A DNA stretch of 64,000 nt from assembly GCA_965226965.1 (NCBI GenBank), contig OZ245715.1, forward strand, positions 3,968,001 through 4,032,000, read 5' to 3'. Below are positions 17,125-26,123 of the stretch, one piece after another. This stretch comes from Endoryza foliicola. GTDB taxonomy: Bacteria; Bacteroidota; Bacteroidia; Chitinophagales; Chitinophagaceae. The notes below the pieces were generated by a model. That model saw only the letters and a list, made by a program, of their open reading frames with translations. It was not told the DNA's origin and did no database searches. Position numbers and translations under genes: made by a program. Each line of letters begins with the position of its first letter. Position 1 is the first letter of the stretch.

Positions 17125-18405
17125 ATGGCATTCAAAGACACTTTCTCCCTCGCTTTTAGAACCGTTCGCGGCAATCGCCTTAGAACCGGTATCACCGTTT
17201 CCATTATTGCTTTTGGTATCATGGCCCTCGTGGGCATCAATACCGCCATTGAAGCAGTAAAGCAGAAATTCACGGAGAGTTTCTCGTCGATGGGTGCCAA
17301 TGGATTTACCATACGTTTCAAAGAACCCCGCTTCGGGTTTGGTGGAAACAACAACGACCTGAAGAAAGAAAAGAAAGGAGCGAAAAAAGAAAAGAAGTCG
17401 AACCTGAACAAGCCGATCACAAAAATTCAGGCAGAGACCTTCAAAGACAGCTACAATTTTCCGGCAGAAGTGAGCATCAATATGTTTGGTGTGAGAGATG
17501 GTGTGGTGAGCTACCAAAGTAAAAAATCGAATCCAACCGTGCGTGTGGTTGGTGGAGATGAAAACTATTTAAGTCAAAATGGATTTACGGTTGAATATGG
17601 CCGTAATCTTTCAGGTCTCGACATCAGTACCGGACGCAATGTATGCGTAATTGGTAAAGATGTGGCGGCGCGTTTCTTTGGCGATAATCTGGAACGCCCG
17701 ATCGAGAAAATTATTAAAGTAAACAACATCCCATTCCGTGTAATCGGAACCTTGAAAGCCAAGGGTTCTACATTCGGAATGAGTTTAGACAATATCGTTA
17801 TTACATCGTACAACAACGTACGTCGTTATTTCAACAGCAACCCCAACGCCACTTTTGCCATTCAAGTGAAAGTGGGCGATTTAAAGATGATGGATGCGGC
17901 TATTAGTCAGGCTACCGGCATCTTCCGTCCTATCCGAAAATTAACCACTATAGAAGACGATAATTTTGTGATCGACAAAAGTGACAGCTTCGCAGAAATG
18001 TTGATCAGAAACCTCTCATTAATCACTACAGCAGCCGTATTCATTGGTATCATCACTTTATTAGGCGCGGCTATTGGTTTGATGAACATTATGCTCGTTT
18101 CTGTTTCTGAAAGAACCAAAGAAATTGGACTCATCAAAGCCATCGGCGGCAAAAAAGGTACGGTTCGCGATCAATTCTTAATAGAATCTATCTTGATCAG
18201 TTTAATGGGTGCCGGCATCGGCATCATTTTAGGAATCGGTTTAGGCAATATCGCCGGAGCCCTCTTAGGCACTAGCTTCTTGATCCCTTGGAATTGGATC
18301 ATTGGCGGCGTGATCATTTGTACGCTCACAGGTTTAGGCGCAGGCCTCTATCCTGCAAGAAAAGCTTCGAAATTGAACCCGATTGAGGCGTTGCGATATG
18401 AGTAA
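17125..18405 (+). CDS. ABC transporter permease, MacB/FtsX type
   Basis: The 426-residue protein has an N-terminal membrane helix (ITVSIIAFGIMALVGI, about 27-42), a large periplasmic MacB_PCD-like domain, and three C-terminal helices of the FtsX domain. These include VSERTKEIGLIKAIGGKKG, the conserved coupling segment, and the terminal LYPARKASKLNPIEALRYE motif typical of MacB-like permeases. Such proteins work with an ATPase in mechanotransmission or export; no ATPase gene is adjacent, so the partner must be encoded elsewhere. A lysine-rich segment (about 74-93) sits in the periplasmic domain. Confidence 0.92.
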   Translation: MAFKDTFSLAFRTVRGNRLRTGITVSIIAFGIMALVGINTAIEAVKQKFTESFSSMGANGFTIRFKEPRFGFGGNNNDLKKEKKGAKKEKKSNLNKPITKIQAETFKDSYNFPAEVSINMFGVRDGVVSYQSKKSNPTVRVVGGDENYLSQNGFTVEYGRNLSGLDISTGRNVCVIGKDVAARFFGDNLERPIEKIIKVNNIPFRVIGTLKAKGSTFGMSLDNIVITSYNNVRRYFNSNPNATFAIQVKVGDLKMMDAAISQATGIFRPIRKLTTIEDDNFVIDKSDSFAEMLIRNLSLITTAAVFIGIITLLGAAIGLMNIMLVSVSERTKEIGLIKAIGGKKGTVRDQFLIESILISLMGAGIGIILGIGLGNIAGALLGTSFLIPWNWIIGGVIICTLTGLGAGLYPARKASKLNPIEALRYE

Positions 18406-18608
18406 ATTAATAATTAATAATTAATAATTGAACAGCCGGCAGTCAGGTTGATTGAATATCGGAGGCTAATCTGTGGGAATCTGTACTAATTTGTGGTATC
18501 TGTGGTGAAAATCCTAAGGCCTAAAGCCTATAGCCTAACTAATAATTCAACAGCCGGAATACAAGTAAGAAGAACACTTTGCGGCCTTTGCGCCCTCTTT
18601 GTGTAAAA
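18406..18608. repeat. Intergenic repeat mosaic after the MacB-type gene
   Basis: Immediately after the stop codon come AATTAATAATT units (18407-18429). Then GAACAGCCGGCAGTCAGGTT leads to a segment ending GGAGGCTAATCTG (18430-18473). Next are CACAGATT-type units in reverse orientation (to about 18512), a TTAGGC-type unit in reverse (CCTAAGGCCTAAAGCC), a second AATAATTCAACAGCCGG and CTTTGCGGCCTTTGCGCCC. About 52 bases (18422-18473) are nearly identical to 42382-42434. Confidence 0.8.
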
Positions 18609-18640
18609 AAAAGCAGGGAATAGAAACCCACTCCCTGCTC
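18605..18640 (-). terminator. Rho-independent terminator of the nuo operon
   Basis: AGCAGGGA at 18612-18619 pairs with TCCCTGCT at 18632-18639. On the minus strand the stem is followed by a run of eight T (18612-18605). It stands 25 bases beyond the nuoN stop. Confidence 0.8.
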
Positions 18641-18664
18641 TTCCTATTATAACGCTCATCGCTA

Positions 18665-20044
18665 TTAATAAACCATATACAAGAAATCCGTCAATCGCTG
18701 CGGGAAGATACCAAAGTACACGATCAACACTGCAATCAACACCATCACTACTTTAAACGTTGTAGAAACTTCAGCAACCTGAGGTTCTCCGTCTTTAAAA
18801 TAAATAGCTTGGATTACTCTAAAATAGTAGTACACGCTAATCGCGGCGCACAACACACCCAAGATCACCAACCAAATAACTTTACCATTTTCCACCGCCG
18901 CACTCAACATGTAGAACTTTGCCATAAATCCTGCGGTTGCAGGAATACCTGCCAAGCTCAACAAACAAATGGTAACTGTTGCGGCTAATAATGGATGTGA
19001 TTTACCCAATCCATTAAATCCTTCAAATGTATAATCATTCAACTTGATCAATACAGCGAACACGCCAATGGTAGCCAAAGAATACGCGGCCGCATAATAA
19101 ATCAATCCTTCAGACCCTTTCCCATTCAAACTCACCAAGGCAAACATCATAAAACCTGCCTGAGCAATACTCGAATATGCCAACATGCGCTTCACGCTTT
19201 GTTGGAACACCGCTGTAATATTACCGATCAACAAGGTTGCAGCAGTAATAATAGCGGCAAACAATTGCCACTGTGCTTGAACCGATCCAAAAGAAGTTTC
19301 AAACAAACGAATGAATGCAAAAAAACCTGCCACTTTCACAATGGTAGCCATGAAAGAGGTAAACACTGTGGGTGCTCCATCGTACACATCAGGCGTCCAG
19401 AAATGGAAAGGAGCCGCCGATACTTTAAAACTCATAGAAGCGAGCAACAACAGCATACCACCACCCAATAGAGGCGTAATAATGCTGGTTCCTGCTGCAA
19501 TGGTTTCTAAAGCGAAAGAACCCTTAGAGCCATAGATCAAAGCAATACCCATCAACATCAAACCTGTTGAGAAAGACCCCATGAGGAAGTATTTCAAGGC
19601 TGCTTCATTGCTCTTTAAATTTCTTTTATCGCTACCTGTTAAAATGTACAATGGAATAGAAATGATTTCAATACCGAGGAACAACATCAACAAGGTTTGG
19701 AAACTCGCTACAATGCAAATACCTGCTAGAATGAAAAAGATCAATGCAAAGTACTCTGCAAGGTTCAATCCTACACGCTCCATGTCGGAACCTGATAAAA
19801 AGAAATACAACAAGGTTGCGCCGAAAACGATATTGAGGAAAACATAGCTAAAGGTATTGAACACCAACATGCCTCTGGTATTGATTTCAACGAGGCTGGT
19901 GCCCTGAAAATCCAATATGTTCACCACTAACAACAATGCCAAACCGGTGATCGCAATGCTACGTATCGCAGCACCCGATTTTGTGAAAATACCGGAGAAC
20001 ATCATCACAACTCCCCAAATAGCCGATAATATAAGTGCGTTCAT
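18665..20044 (-). CDS. nuoN: NADH-quinone oxidoreductase subunit N
   Basis: A 459-residue, highly hydrophobic protein with about 13-14 membrane helices of the proton-antiporter-like Nqo14 family. The conserved LLFLGIEIISIPLYIL segment, with a membrane glutamate, and the lysine-containing AAPFHFWTPDVYDGAP are visible. It forms one of the three antiporter-like proton channels of complex I. It is the last gene of the nuo operon and is followed by a terminator. Confidence 0.96.
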   Translation of the reverse strand: MNALILSAIWGVVMMFSGIFTKSGAAIRSIAITGLALLLVVNILDFQGTSLVEINTRGMLVFNTFSYVFLNIVFGATLLYFFLSGSDMERVGLNLAEYFALIFFILAGICIVASFQTLLMLFLGIEIISIPLYILTGSDKRNLKSNEAALKYFLMGSFSTGLMLMGIALIYGSKGSFALETIAAGTSIITPLLGGGMLLLLASMSFKVSAAPFHFWTPDVYDGAPTVFTSFMATIVKVAGFFAFIRLFETSFGSVQAQWQLFAAIITAATLLIGNITAVFQQSVKRMLAYSSIAQAGFMMFALVSLNGKGSEGLIYYAAAYSLATIGVFAVLIKLNDYTFEGFNGLGKSHPLLAATVTICLLSLAGIPATAGFMAKFYMLSAAVENGKVIWLVILGVLCAAISVYYYFRVIQAIYFKDGEPQVAEVSTTFKVVMVLIAVLIVYFGIFPQRLTDFLYMVY

Positions 20045-20063
20045 AATTTAAATCTTGTGTTGC

Positions 20064-21530
20064 TTATGGATGTTTGGTGATCATTTTGTTTAAGATAGAC
20101 AATGTGGTATCGTTGGTGAGATCCAAAATAGGTTGAGGATGCACCCCTACTACTAAGATGATGATCACCAAAACCGACAAAGCCAACTTTTCAGTAAAGC
20201 TAATGTCTACGCCATTCGCTGTGATGCTGTTGGTAGAACCGAAGAACACTTTTTGAATCATGTTCAAGGTATACACAGCAGCAAGGATGATTCCCAACCC
20301 TGCGATGGCAGTATAGATATAGTTGTACTGAGAAACATTCGACGTAAATACACCGGTAAACATTAAGAATTCACCAATAAAAGCATTGGTCAAAGGCAAA
20401 CCAATATTAGCGAATGCAATCACCACCAATAGAATGGTCAGTGCCGGTGCCTTTTGCGCAATACCACCCAATTCAGAGATCTTGCGAGTTCCAAACTGGC
20501 GCTCGGTTAATGCTACCACTACCCACATGCCTATGATATTGATACCGTGGTTGAACATTTGAATCATTACACCCTGAATACCGGAATCGGTAGTTGAAAC
20601 AATTGCCAACACCATCAATCCAATGTGCGCAATAGATGAATAGGCTACCAATTTCTTCAAATCGTCTTGCTGCATCGCCAACAAACTTGCGTACACAATT
20701 CCAAACATACCTAAGAAGGAAATGAAATCACCCCAGCTCCAAAAAGCAGCAGGGAAAATTGGAATCAACCAACGCAACATGGCGAACACACCCATTTTCA
20801 CCATTACGCCACTCAATACCATGGTAGTAGCCGTTGGTGCTTGTTCGTACGCATCGGGCTGCCAGGTGTGGAAAGGGAAGATCGGCATCTTGATCGCGAA
20901 GGCGATGAAGAACAACCAGAATAACCAGCTCTGTTGATCGTTGTTCAATTTCAAATCGTAGAACGCTTGCAACGCAAAGCTGTGGTCAGGAGTTAAGTAA
21001 TATAGGTAGATGATACCCACCAACATCAACAAAGAACCAATGAAGGTGTAGATGAAAAATTTGAATGTAACGGCAATGCGTTTCTCTCCGCCCCAAATGC
21101 TACACAAGAAATAGGTTGGAATTAAAGCCAATTCCCAGAAGAAGTAGAACAACAATGCATCCGATGCAACGAATACACCCATCAACCCCGCCTGTGTCAA
21201 TAACATCAGTGCGTGGAAGCGATTGCCATTGGTATAATTGGTGTTATAAGTTGCAAGGAAAATAAGTGGGAAAGAAATGCCGGTTAAAATAGCAAGCATA
21301 CGACCCATACCATCTACAACAGACACACTGAAATTACTTCCCATCAAAGGAATCCATTCATGTGTGCTTCTCAGCAAGGTCACATCTTTTGTAAAATAGG
21401 CACTGATCGCTACAGCCATGGTAATGAGTGACGACAATAAGGACCAGCCTTTTGCCAATTTTTCCTGCTTCATAAAGAACCCGAGCAGGCCACTCAATAA
21501 CGGAATTACTATCAATAAAACTGGTATCAT
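20064..21530 (-). CDS. nuoM: NADH-quinone oxidoreductase subunit M
   Basis: A 488-residue polytopic membrane protein of the Nqo13/MrpD family, with FFWELALIPTYFL (conserved channel glutamate) and FAIKMPIFPFHTWQPDAYEQAP (central lysine and broken helix). It forms a proton channel in the membrane arm of complex I. I take the ATG at 21530 over a TTG two codons upstream. It follows nuoL after about 80 bases and precedes nuoN by 19. Confidence 0.96.
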   Translation of the reverse strand: MIPVLLIVIPLLSGLLGFFMKQEKLAKGWSLLSSLITMAVAISAYFTKDVTLLRSTHEWIPLMGSNFSVSVVDGMGRMLAILTGISFPLIFLATYNTNYTNGNRFHALMLLTQAGLMGVFVASDALLFYFFWELALIPTYFLCSIWGGEKRIAVTFKFFIYTFIGSLLMLVGIIYLYYLTPDHSFALQAFYDLKLNNDQQSWLFWLFFIAFAIKMPIFPFHTWQPDAYEQAPTATTMVLSGVMVKMGVFAMLRWLIPIFPAAFWSWGDFISFLGMFGIVYASLLAMQQDDLKKLVAYSSIAHIGLMVLAIVSTTDSGIQGVMIQMFNHGINIIGMWVVVALTERQFGTRKISELGGIAQKAPALTILLVVIAFANIGLPLTNAFIGEFLMFTGVFTSNVSQYNYIYTAIAGLGIILAAVYTLNMIQKVFFGSTNSITANGVDISFTEKLALSVLVIIILVVGVHPQPILDLTNDTTLSILNKMITKHP

Positions 21531-21610
21531 TCCCAAAACCGCTTACGCGGACATTTAAATTAGAAAATATTATTTGATCCTATTGATCCCGTAACAACGG
21601 CATCAATTGC

Positions 21611-23494
21611 TTATTTTTTTGTCAATAACTGAATCCCCAAGAACACTAGGATGCTCAATACCATTAACAATACATAGCTTCCTACTTGACCACTTTGCAC
21701 CAAACGAATTTGACGACTGGTCCACTGCACGCTGCGTCCTACTCCATTCACCAACCAATCAATTACTTCGTTCTCAGTGAACACTAAAATCTTTTTGCTT
21801 AAAAAACGAATGGGTTTCACGATGATGAAATCGTAAACTTCGTCTACATACCACTTGTTGGCCAATACTTTTTTGAAACCGGTATATTCGCCATCAGCGC
21901 TATCCACACTGAATTTCTTGAAAGTCATAATTATGATCGCTGCAAGCAGAACCACAGTTCCTCCTAACAAGGCATATTCAAGGGTTTCAATACCTGTATG
22001 TTCAACAGAATTTACAACAGGAGCAAGAAACTCATTGAAATAAGGGTGTCCGCCAAAAATATGAGGTACTTGCACCAAACCACCTACCAAACTCAATACA
22101 GCTAATACCATCAAAGGGAAGGTCATGCTGATAGGAGATTCATGCAAATGGTGTTCTTGATCATGTGTTCCGCGGAAGGATCCGAAGAACGTCAAGAACA
22201 ACAAGCGGAACATGTAAAATGCTGTCATGATGGCTCCAATAACACCGCCCCAGAAAAGAATCGGGCTCTTTTCATAGGCTGCTACTAAAATTTCATCTTT
22301 CGAAAAGAAGCCGGAAGTGAAAGGAAATCCTGCGATCGCCAATACACCGATCAAAAAGGTGATATAGGTAATGGGGATCTTCTTTCTCAATCCACCCATT
22401 TTGGTAATGTCTTGCTCACCACTCATTGCGTGAATTACGCTACCAGCGCCTAAGAACAACAAGGCTTTGAAGAAGGCATGCGTCATCACGTGAAACACAC
22501 CGGTAGTATACGCTCCAACACCAAGGGCGAGGAACATGAAACCGAGTTGACTTACGGTTGAGTAAGCCAATACTTTTTTGATATCGTTTTGGTAAATGGC
22601 GATGCTTGCAGCAAGCAAAGCAGTGGCCAAACCAATGTATGCAATAATATTTGTAGTAACCGGTGCCATTACAAACAAAGCCTGGCTACGAGCGATCATA
22701 TAAACCCCTGCCGTTACCATGGTTGCGGCGTGGATCAAGGCTGAAACCGGAGTGGGACCCGCCATCGCATCGGGCAACCAAGTGTACAAAGGAATTTGAG
22801 CACTTTTACCGGTAGCACCAACAAACAACAATAAGGTGATGCCGGTGATAATAGTAGTAGACGCTTCTCCTGCTTTTGCAAATACATCACCATAAGTGAG
22901 GGTGCCAAATTGGTTGATCATCATGAACAATGCCAATAAGAAGCCCAAATCACCAATTCGGTTCATTACAAAAGCTTTCTTTGCAGCTGCCGTATAATTG
23001 ACGTTTTTGAACCAATAGCCAATAAGCAAATAAGAACAAAGACCTACACCTTCCCAACCAATGAACATGATTACATAGTTCGCACCCATTACCAACAACA
23101 ACATCGAGAAAACGAAGAGATTGAGGTAAGAGAAATAACGAGCAAAATGTCCGTTGGTCTCTTCATGCATATATGAAGTAGAATACAAATGGATCAAGAA
23201 ACCGATACCGGTAATGATCAAAAGGAACAAAGAAGACAATTGATCGATCTTGAAATCGAATGGAATCTTCAGGTTTCCTACATTAATGAAGTCGAATAAG
23301 TGAACGGTTTGAGCGGCTCCTGCTTTCACCTGTAAAAATACCAGTACGCTCAAAACAAAAGAACCGAGTAATACGCCGCAGGCAATCAAACCGCTGATTG
23401 CTTTTGGTAATTGATTGCGCAGCAAACCATTGATGAAGAATCCAATTAATGGAAGTGCGGGTATTAACCAAACCAATTGAAAAATAGTGTTCAT
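21611..23494 (-). CDS. nuoL: NADH-quinone oxidoreductase subunit L
   Basis: The 627-residue length, the FIGWEGVGLCSYLLIGYWF segment and KSAQIPLYTWLPDAMAGPTPVSALIHAATMV region identify the Nqo12 subunit. The extra C-terminal part includes the long lateral amphipathic helix that clamps the membrane arm. It is the distal proton channel of complex I. The gene is in operon order between nuoK and nuoM. Confidence 0.97.
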   Translation of the reverse strand: MNTIFQLVWLIPALPLIGFFINGLLRNQLPKAISGLIACGVLLGSFVLSVLVFLQVKAGAAQTVHLFDFINVGNLKIPFDFKIDQLSSLFLLIITGIGFLIHLYSTSYMHEETNGHFARYFSYLNLFVFSMLLLVMGANYVIMFIGWEGVGLCSYLLIGYWFKNVNYTAAAKKAFVMNRIGDLGFLLALFMMINQFGTLTYGDVFAKAGEASTTIITGITLLLFVGATGKSAQIPLYTWLPDAMAGPTPVSALIHAATMVTAGVYMIARSQALFVMAPVTTNIIAYIGLATALLAASIAIYQNDIKKVLAYSTVSQLGFMFLALGVGAYTTGVFHVMTHAFFKALLFLGAGSVIHAMSGEQDITKMGGLRKKIPITYITFLIGVLAIAGFPFTSGFFSKDEILVAAYEKSPILFWGGVIGAIMTAFYMFRLLFLTFFGSFRGTHDQEHHLHESPISMTFPLMVLAVLSLVGGLVQVPHIFGGHPYFNEFLAPVVNSVEHTGIETLEYALLGGTVVLLAAIIIMTFKKFSVDSADGEYTGFKKVLANKWYVDEVYDFIIVKPIRFLSKKILVFTENEVIDWLVNGVGRSVQWTSRQIRLVQSGQVGSYVLLMVLSILVFLGIQLLTKK

Positions 23495-23518
23495 AATCTA
23501 TATGCCAATGGTGAAAGC

Positions 23519-23848
23519 TTAGTGCTTCAACCGGTTTAAGAAATTAATGTCAACAGAATGAATATTGCGGTACATCATTACAATGATTGCCAAGCCCACA
23601 CTTACTTCTGCGGCAGCAACCACCATGATGAAGAAAACAAATAATTGTCCGTCGATACCGGCCGTAGGATTAGTGGCCGCGCCAATTCCATGATGCATTT
23701 TTGAAAAAGCCACGAGCAGCAAATTGGCTGCGTTTAACATCAATTCAATACACATGAAAATGATGATGGCGTTTCTGCGAGTGAGCACTCCTACCACACC
23801 AATGCTGAACAAAGCCAGCGCGAGGTAGATGTAATATTCTATGTTCAT
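23519..23848 (-). CDS. nuoK: NADH-quinone oxidoreductase subunit K
   Basis: A 109-residue protein with three membrane helices. The second contains FMCIELMLNAANLLLVAF with the conserved glutamate of the E-channel, and the third has VVAAAEVSVGLAIIV with the second conserved glutamate. It belongs to the membrane core of complex I. A normal NuoK is about 100 residues. Confidence 0.96.
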   Translation of the reverse strand: MNIEYYIYLALALFSIGVVGVLTRRNAIIIFMCIELMLNAANLLLVAFSKMHHGIGAATNPTAGIDGQLFVFFIMVVAAAEVSVGLAIIVMMYRNIHSVDINFLNRLKH

Positions 23849-23880
23849 GTTGTTGTTTTCTTAGTTAGTTGAATAAATGA

Positions 23881-24384
23881 CTAGTCTCCTTTCTTTCCAA
23901 TTACTACTGCGCCTACCATGGCACTCAAAAACAGAATGCTGGAAATTTCAAAAGGAACAACGTATTCGTTGAAAAGGGCTTTACCCAATGTTTCTGTTAA
24001 TCCAATGTTTCCATCGATGGTTTGAGCGATCTTTCCATTTACCTCAGAAGTTTTGAAAGCGGCAACAAATACCAACATCAAGCAACCACCTGAAACTACG
24101 CCGGCCATTTTCAACCATTTGTTTTTCTGTGGTTCATTGTCTTGATTCAAGTTCATCAACATGATCACAAACAGGAAGAGTACCATGATGGCACCTGCAT
24201 ACACAATCAAGTTAACAATACCGATGAATTGAGCGTTTAATAAAATATAGTGACCGGAAACAGCGAAGAACGTAATGATCAAAGAAAGCACACTGTAAAC
24301 AGGGTTCTTGCTGATCACTACCGATAATGCACTAACAATTGCTAATGCACTTAAAAACCAGAATAAAATTTGTGTTGCACTCAT
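23881..24384 (-). CDS. nuoJ: NADH-quinone oxidoreductase subunit J
   Basis: A 167-residue protein with five predicted helices. The third contains VNLIVYAGAIMVLFLFVIMLMN, the conserved NuoJ segment that undergoes the pi-bulge transition during turnover. The end, FLSAMVGAVVIGKKGD, is typical. It lies between nuoI and nuoK in the usual operon order. Confidence 0.95.
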   Translation of the reverse strand: MSATQILFWFLSALAIVSALSVVISKNPVYSVLSLIITFFAVSGHYILLNAQFIGIVNLIVYAGAIMVLFLFVIMLMNLNQDNEPQKNKWLKMAGVVSGGCLMLVFVAAFKTSEVNGKIAQTIDGNIGLTETLGKALFNEYVVPFEISSILFLSAMVGAVVIGKKGD

Positions 24385-24418
24385 TGTATGCTTCGGTTAG
24401 TCTTTTCTACAATTTAAA

Positions 24419-24973
24419 TTAAGCGTTGGCAGGAGCTTTCGCACGGCTACCCACTGCTTTTTGATATTCTTCAGGATTCTCTTTCGGATGCGGAATCAAT
24501 AAATCATCTTTTCCGTAAATAAATCCTTTACGCTGATAGTTTGCCGGAGCAAAGGTTTCACTTAAATAAATCGCATCTTTCGGACAGGCTTCTTCACACA
24601 ATCCGCAGAAAATACAACGAAGCATGTTGATCTCATATCGAGCCGCATACTTCTCTTCACGGTATTTGTTCTCCTCACCACTTACGCGCTCTGCTGCTTC
24701 CATGGTAATGGCCTCTGCAGGACAAGCAACGGCACACAAACCGCAGGCCGTGCAACGCTCTCTTCCTTCTTCGTCTCTATTCAAAATATGTAATCCTCTA
24801 AATACAGGGCTGAATGGTCTCTTCTCTTCAGGATAGTGAATGGTTGGCTTCTTTCTGAAGAAGTGCTTCAACGTGATCCACATGCCTTTAAAGATGTTCC
24901 AGAGATACAGGCGCTCTACTACGGTCATCGGACTGCGATCTACCTGCTTTGCTCTACTTGTTAATGATTGCAT
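24419..24973 (-). CDS. nuoI: NADH-quinone oxidoreductase subunit I (two 4Fe-4S clusters)
   Basis: The 184-residue protein carries two ferredoxin-type motifs, CTACGLCAVACP at about 77-88 and CIFCGLCEEACP at about 121-132. These hold clusters N6a and N6b, which pass electrons to NuoB. The N-terminal amphipathic region LWNIFKGMWITLKHFF anchors it to the membrane arm. The downstream proline/alanine-rich tail is short. Normal operon position after nuoH. Confidence 0.96.
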   Translation of the reverse strand: MQSLTSRAKQVDRSPMTVVERLYLWNIFKGMWITLKHFFRKKPTIHYPEEKRPFSPVFRGLHILNRDEEGRERCTACGLCAVACPAEAITMEAAERVSGEENKYREEKYAARYEINMLRCIFCGLCEEACPKDAIYLSETFAPANYQRKGFIYGKDDLLIPHPKENPEEYQKAVGSRAKAPANA

Positions 24974-25034
24974 ATCAATGCGTTTTATACTCTTTGAAAA
25001 GTGTGCAAATATATTTTTTTGATCTTATTCTCTC

Positions 25035-26096
25035 TTACTTTTTCAGCCACAAAACTACCGCTGCTGTGATCAACATATTAATCAAACTTAAAGGAATCAA
25101 TCCTTTCCAACCTAAGTTCATCAACTGATCGTAACGGAAACGTGGAATGGTCCAACGAATCCACATGAATGTAAAGATGAAGATGGCCACTTTTCCAATC
25201 AAGGAAATCGCTTCCAATACAGCTAACCAGTTCGCACCTATTGATTGACCCAGGGCTGCATCGTTCACAAAGGGAATGTCGTAACCTCCAAAGAACAAGG
25301 TAGCCATTACCACACTACTTATGAACATATTGATGTATTCAGCGAATAGATAGAATCCCAATTTCATGGAAGAGTACTCTTGGTGGTAACCAAAGTTCAA
25401 TTCATTCTCAGCTTCCGGCAAGTCGAAGGGAGTACGGTTACACTCAGCCAATGCACAGATAAAGAAAATAAGGAAGCCCAATGGCTGATACGTGATATTA
25501 TACAGTTGATCCAATTGACCTCCAACGATGGCACTCATTTTCAATGAACCTGTAATGAACAACAAAGCAATGAGCGACAAGCCCATGGGAAGTTCATACG
25601 AGATTACTTGAGAGGCACCGCGCAAAGCAGCTAACAAGGAGAATTTGTTATTTGAAGCCCAACCTCCGATCATGATACCATACACACCCATGCTCACTAC
25701 ACCAAAAATGAAGAGGATACCTATGTTGATGTCTGCAATTTGTAAACTTACAGGTCGACCAAACACATCAATGGTACCACCCCAGGGAATTACCGCTGAA
25801 GTCATCATTGCAGTTAACATCGCCAAACAAGGACCCAGAATGAACAAAAACTTATTGGGAGTGTTTGGAATGATCTCTTCCTTCATGAACAATTTCAAAC
25901 CATCGGCAAGCGGTTGCAACAATCCGAATGGACCGGCACGGTTAGGTCCGCGGCGATCTTGCAAGTATGCAGCAATTTTACGCTCGAAATAGGTTTCGTA
26001 CATCGCAATTACCAACGATACTGATACAATCGCAATGATCATGATCAGCTTCTCCAATAAAAAAAACCAGTCTACAACTAATAAAGAAGAATGCAT
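25035..26096 (-). CDS. nuoH: NADH-quinone oxidoreductase subunit H
   Basis: A 353-residue membrane protein with about eight or nine helices. YFERKIAAYLQDRRGPNRAGPFGLLQPLADGLKLF, a conserved loop near the N-terminus, and the AECNRTPFDLPEAENEL loop that lines the quinone site are clear. NuoH joins the quinone chamber to the proton path. It is in operon order between nuoG and nuoI. Confidence 0.97.
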   Translation of the reverse strand: MHSSLLVVDWFFLLEKLIMIIAIVSVSLVIAMYETYFERKIAAYLQDRRGPNRAGPFGLLQPLADGLKLFMKEEIIPNTPNKFLFILGPCLAMLTAMMTSAVIPWGGTIDVFGRPVSLQIADINIGILFIFGVVSMGVYGIMIGGWASNNKFSLLAALRGASQVISYELPMGLSLIALLFITGSLKMSAIVGGQLDQLYNITYQPLGFLIFFICALAECNRTPFDLPEAENELNFGYHQEYSSMKLGFYLFAEYINMFISSVVMATLFFGGYDIPFVNDAALGQSIGANWLAVLEAISLIGKVAIFIFTFMWIRWTIPRFRYDQLMNLGWKGLIPLSLINMLITAAVVLWLKK

Positions 26097-26123
26097 TTCT
26101 AAAGATTATGAGTTCGTTCGTAA

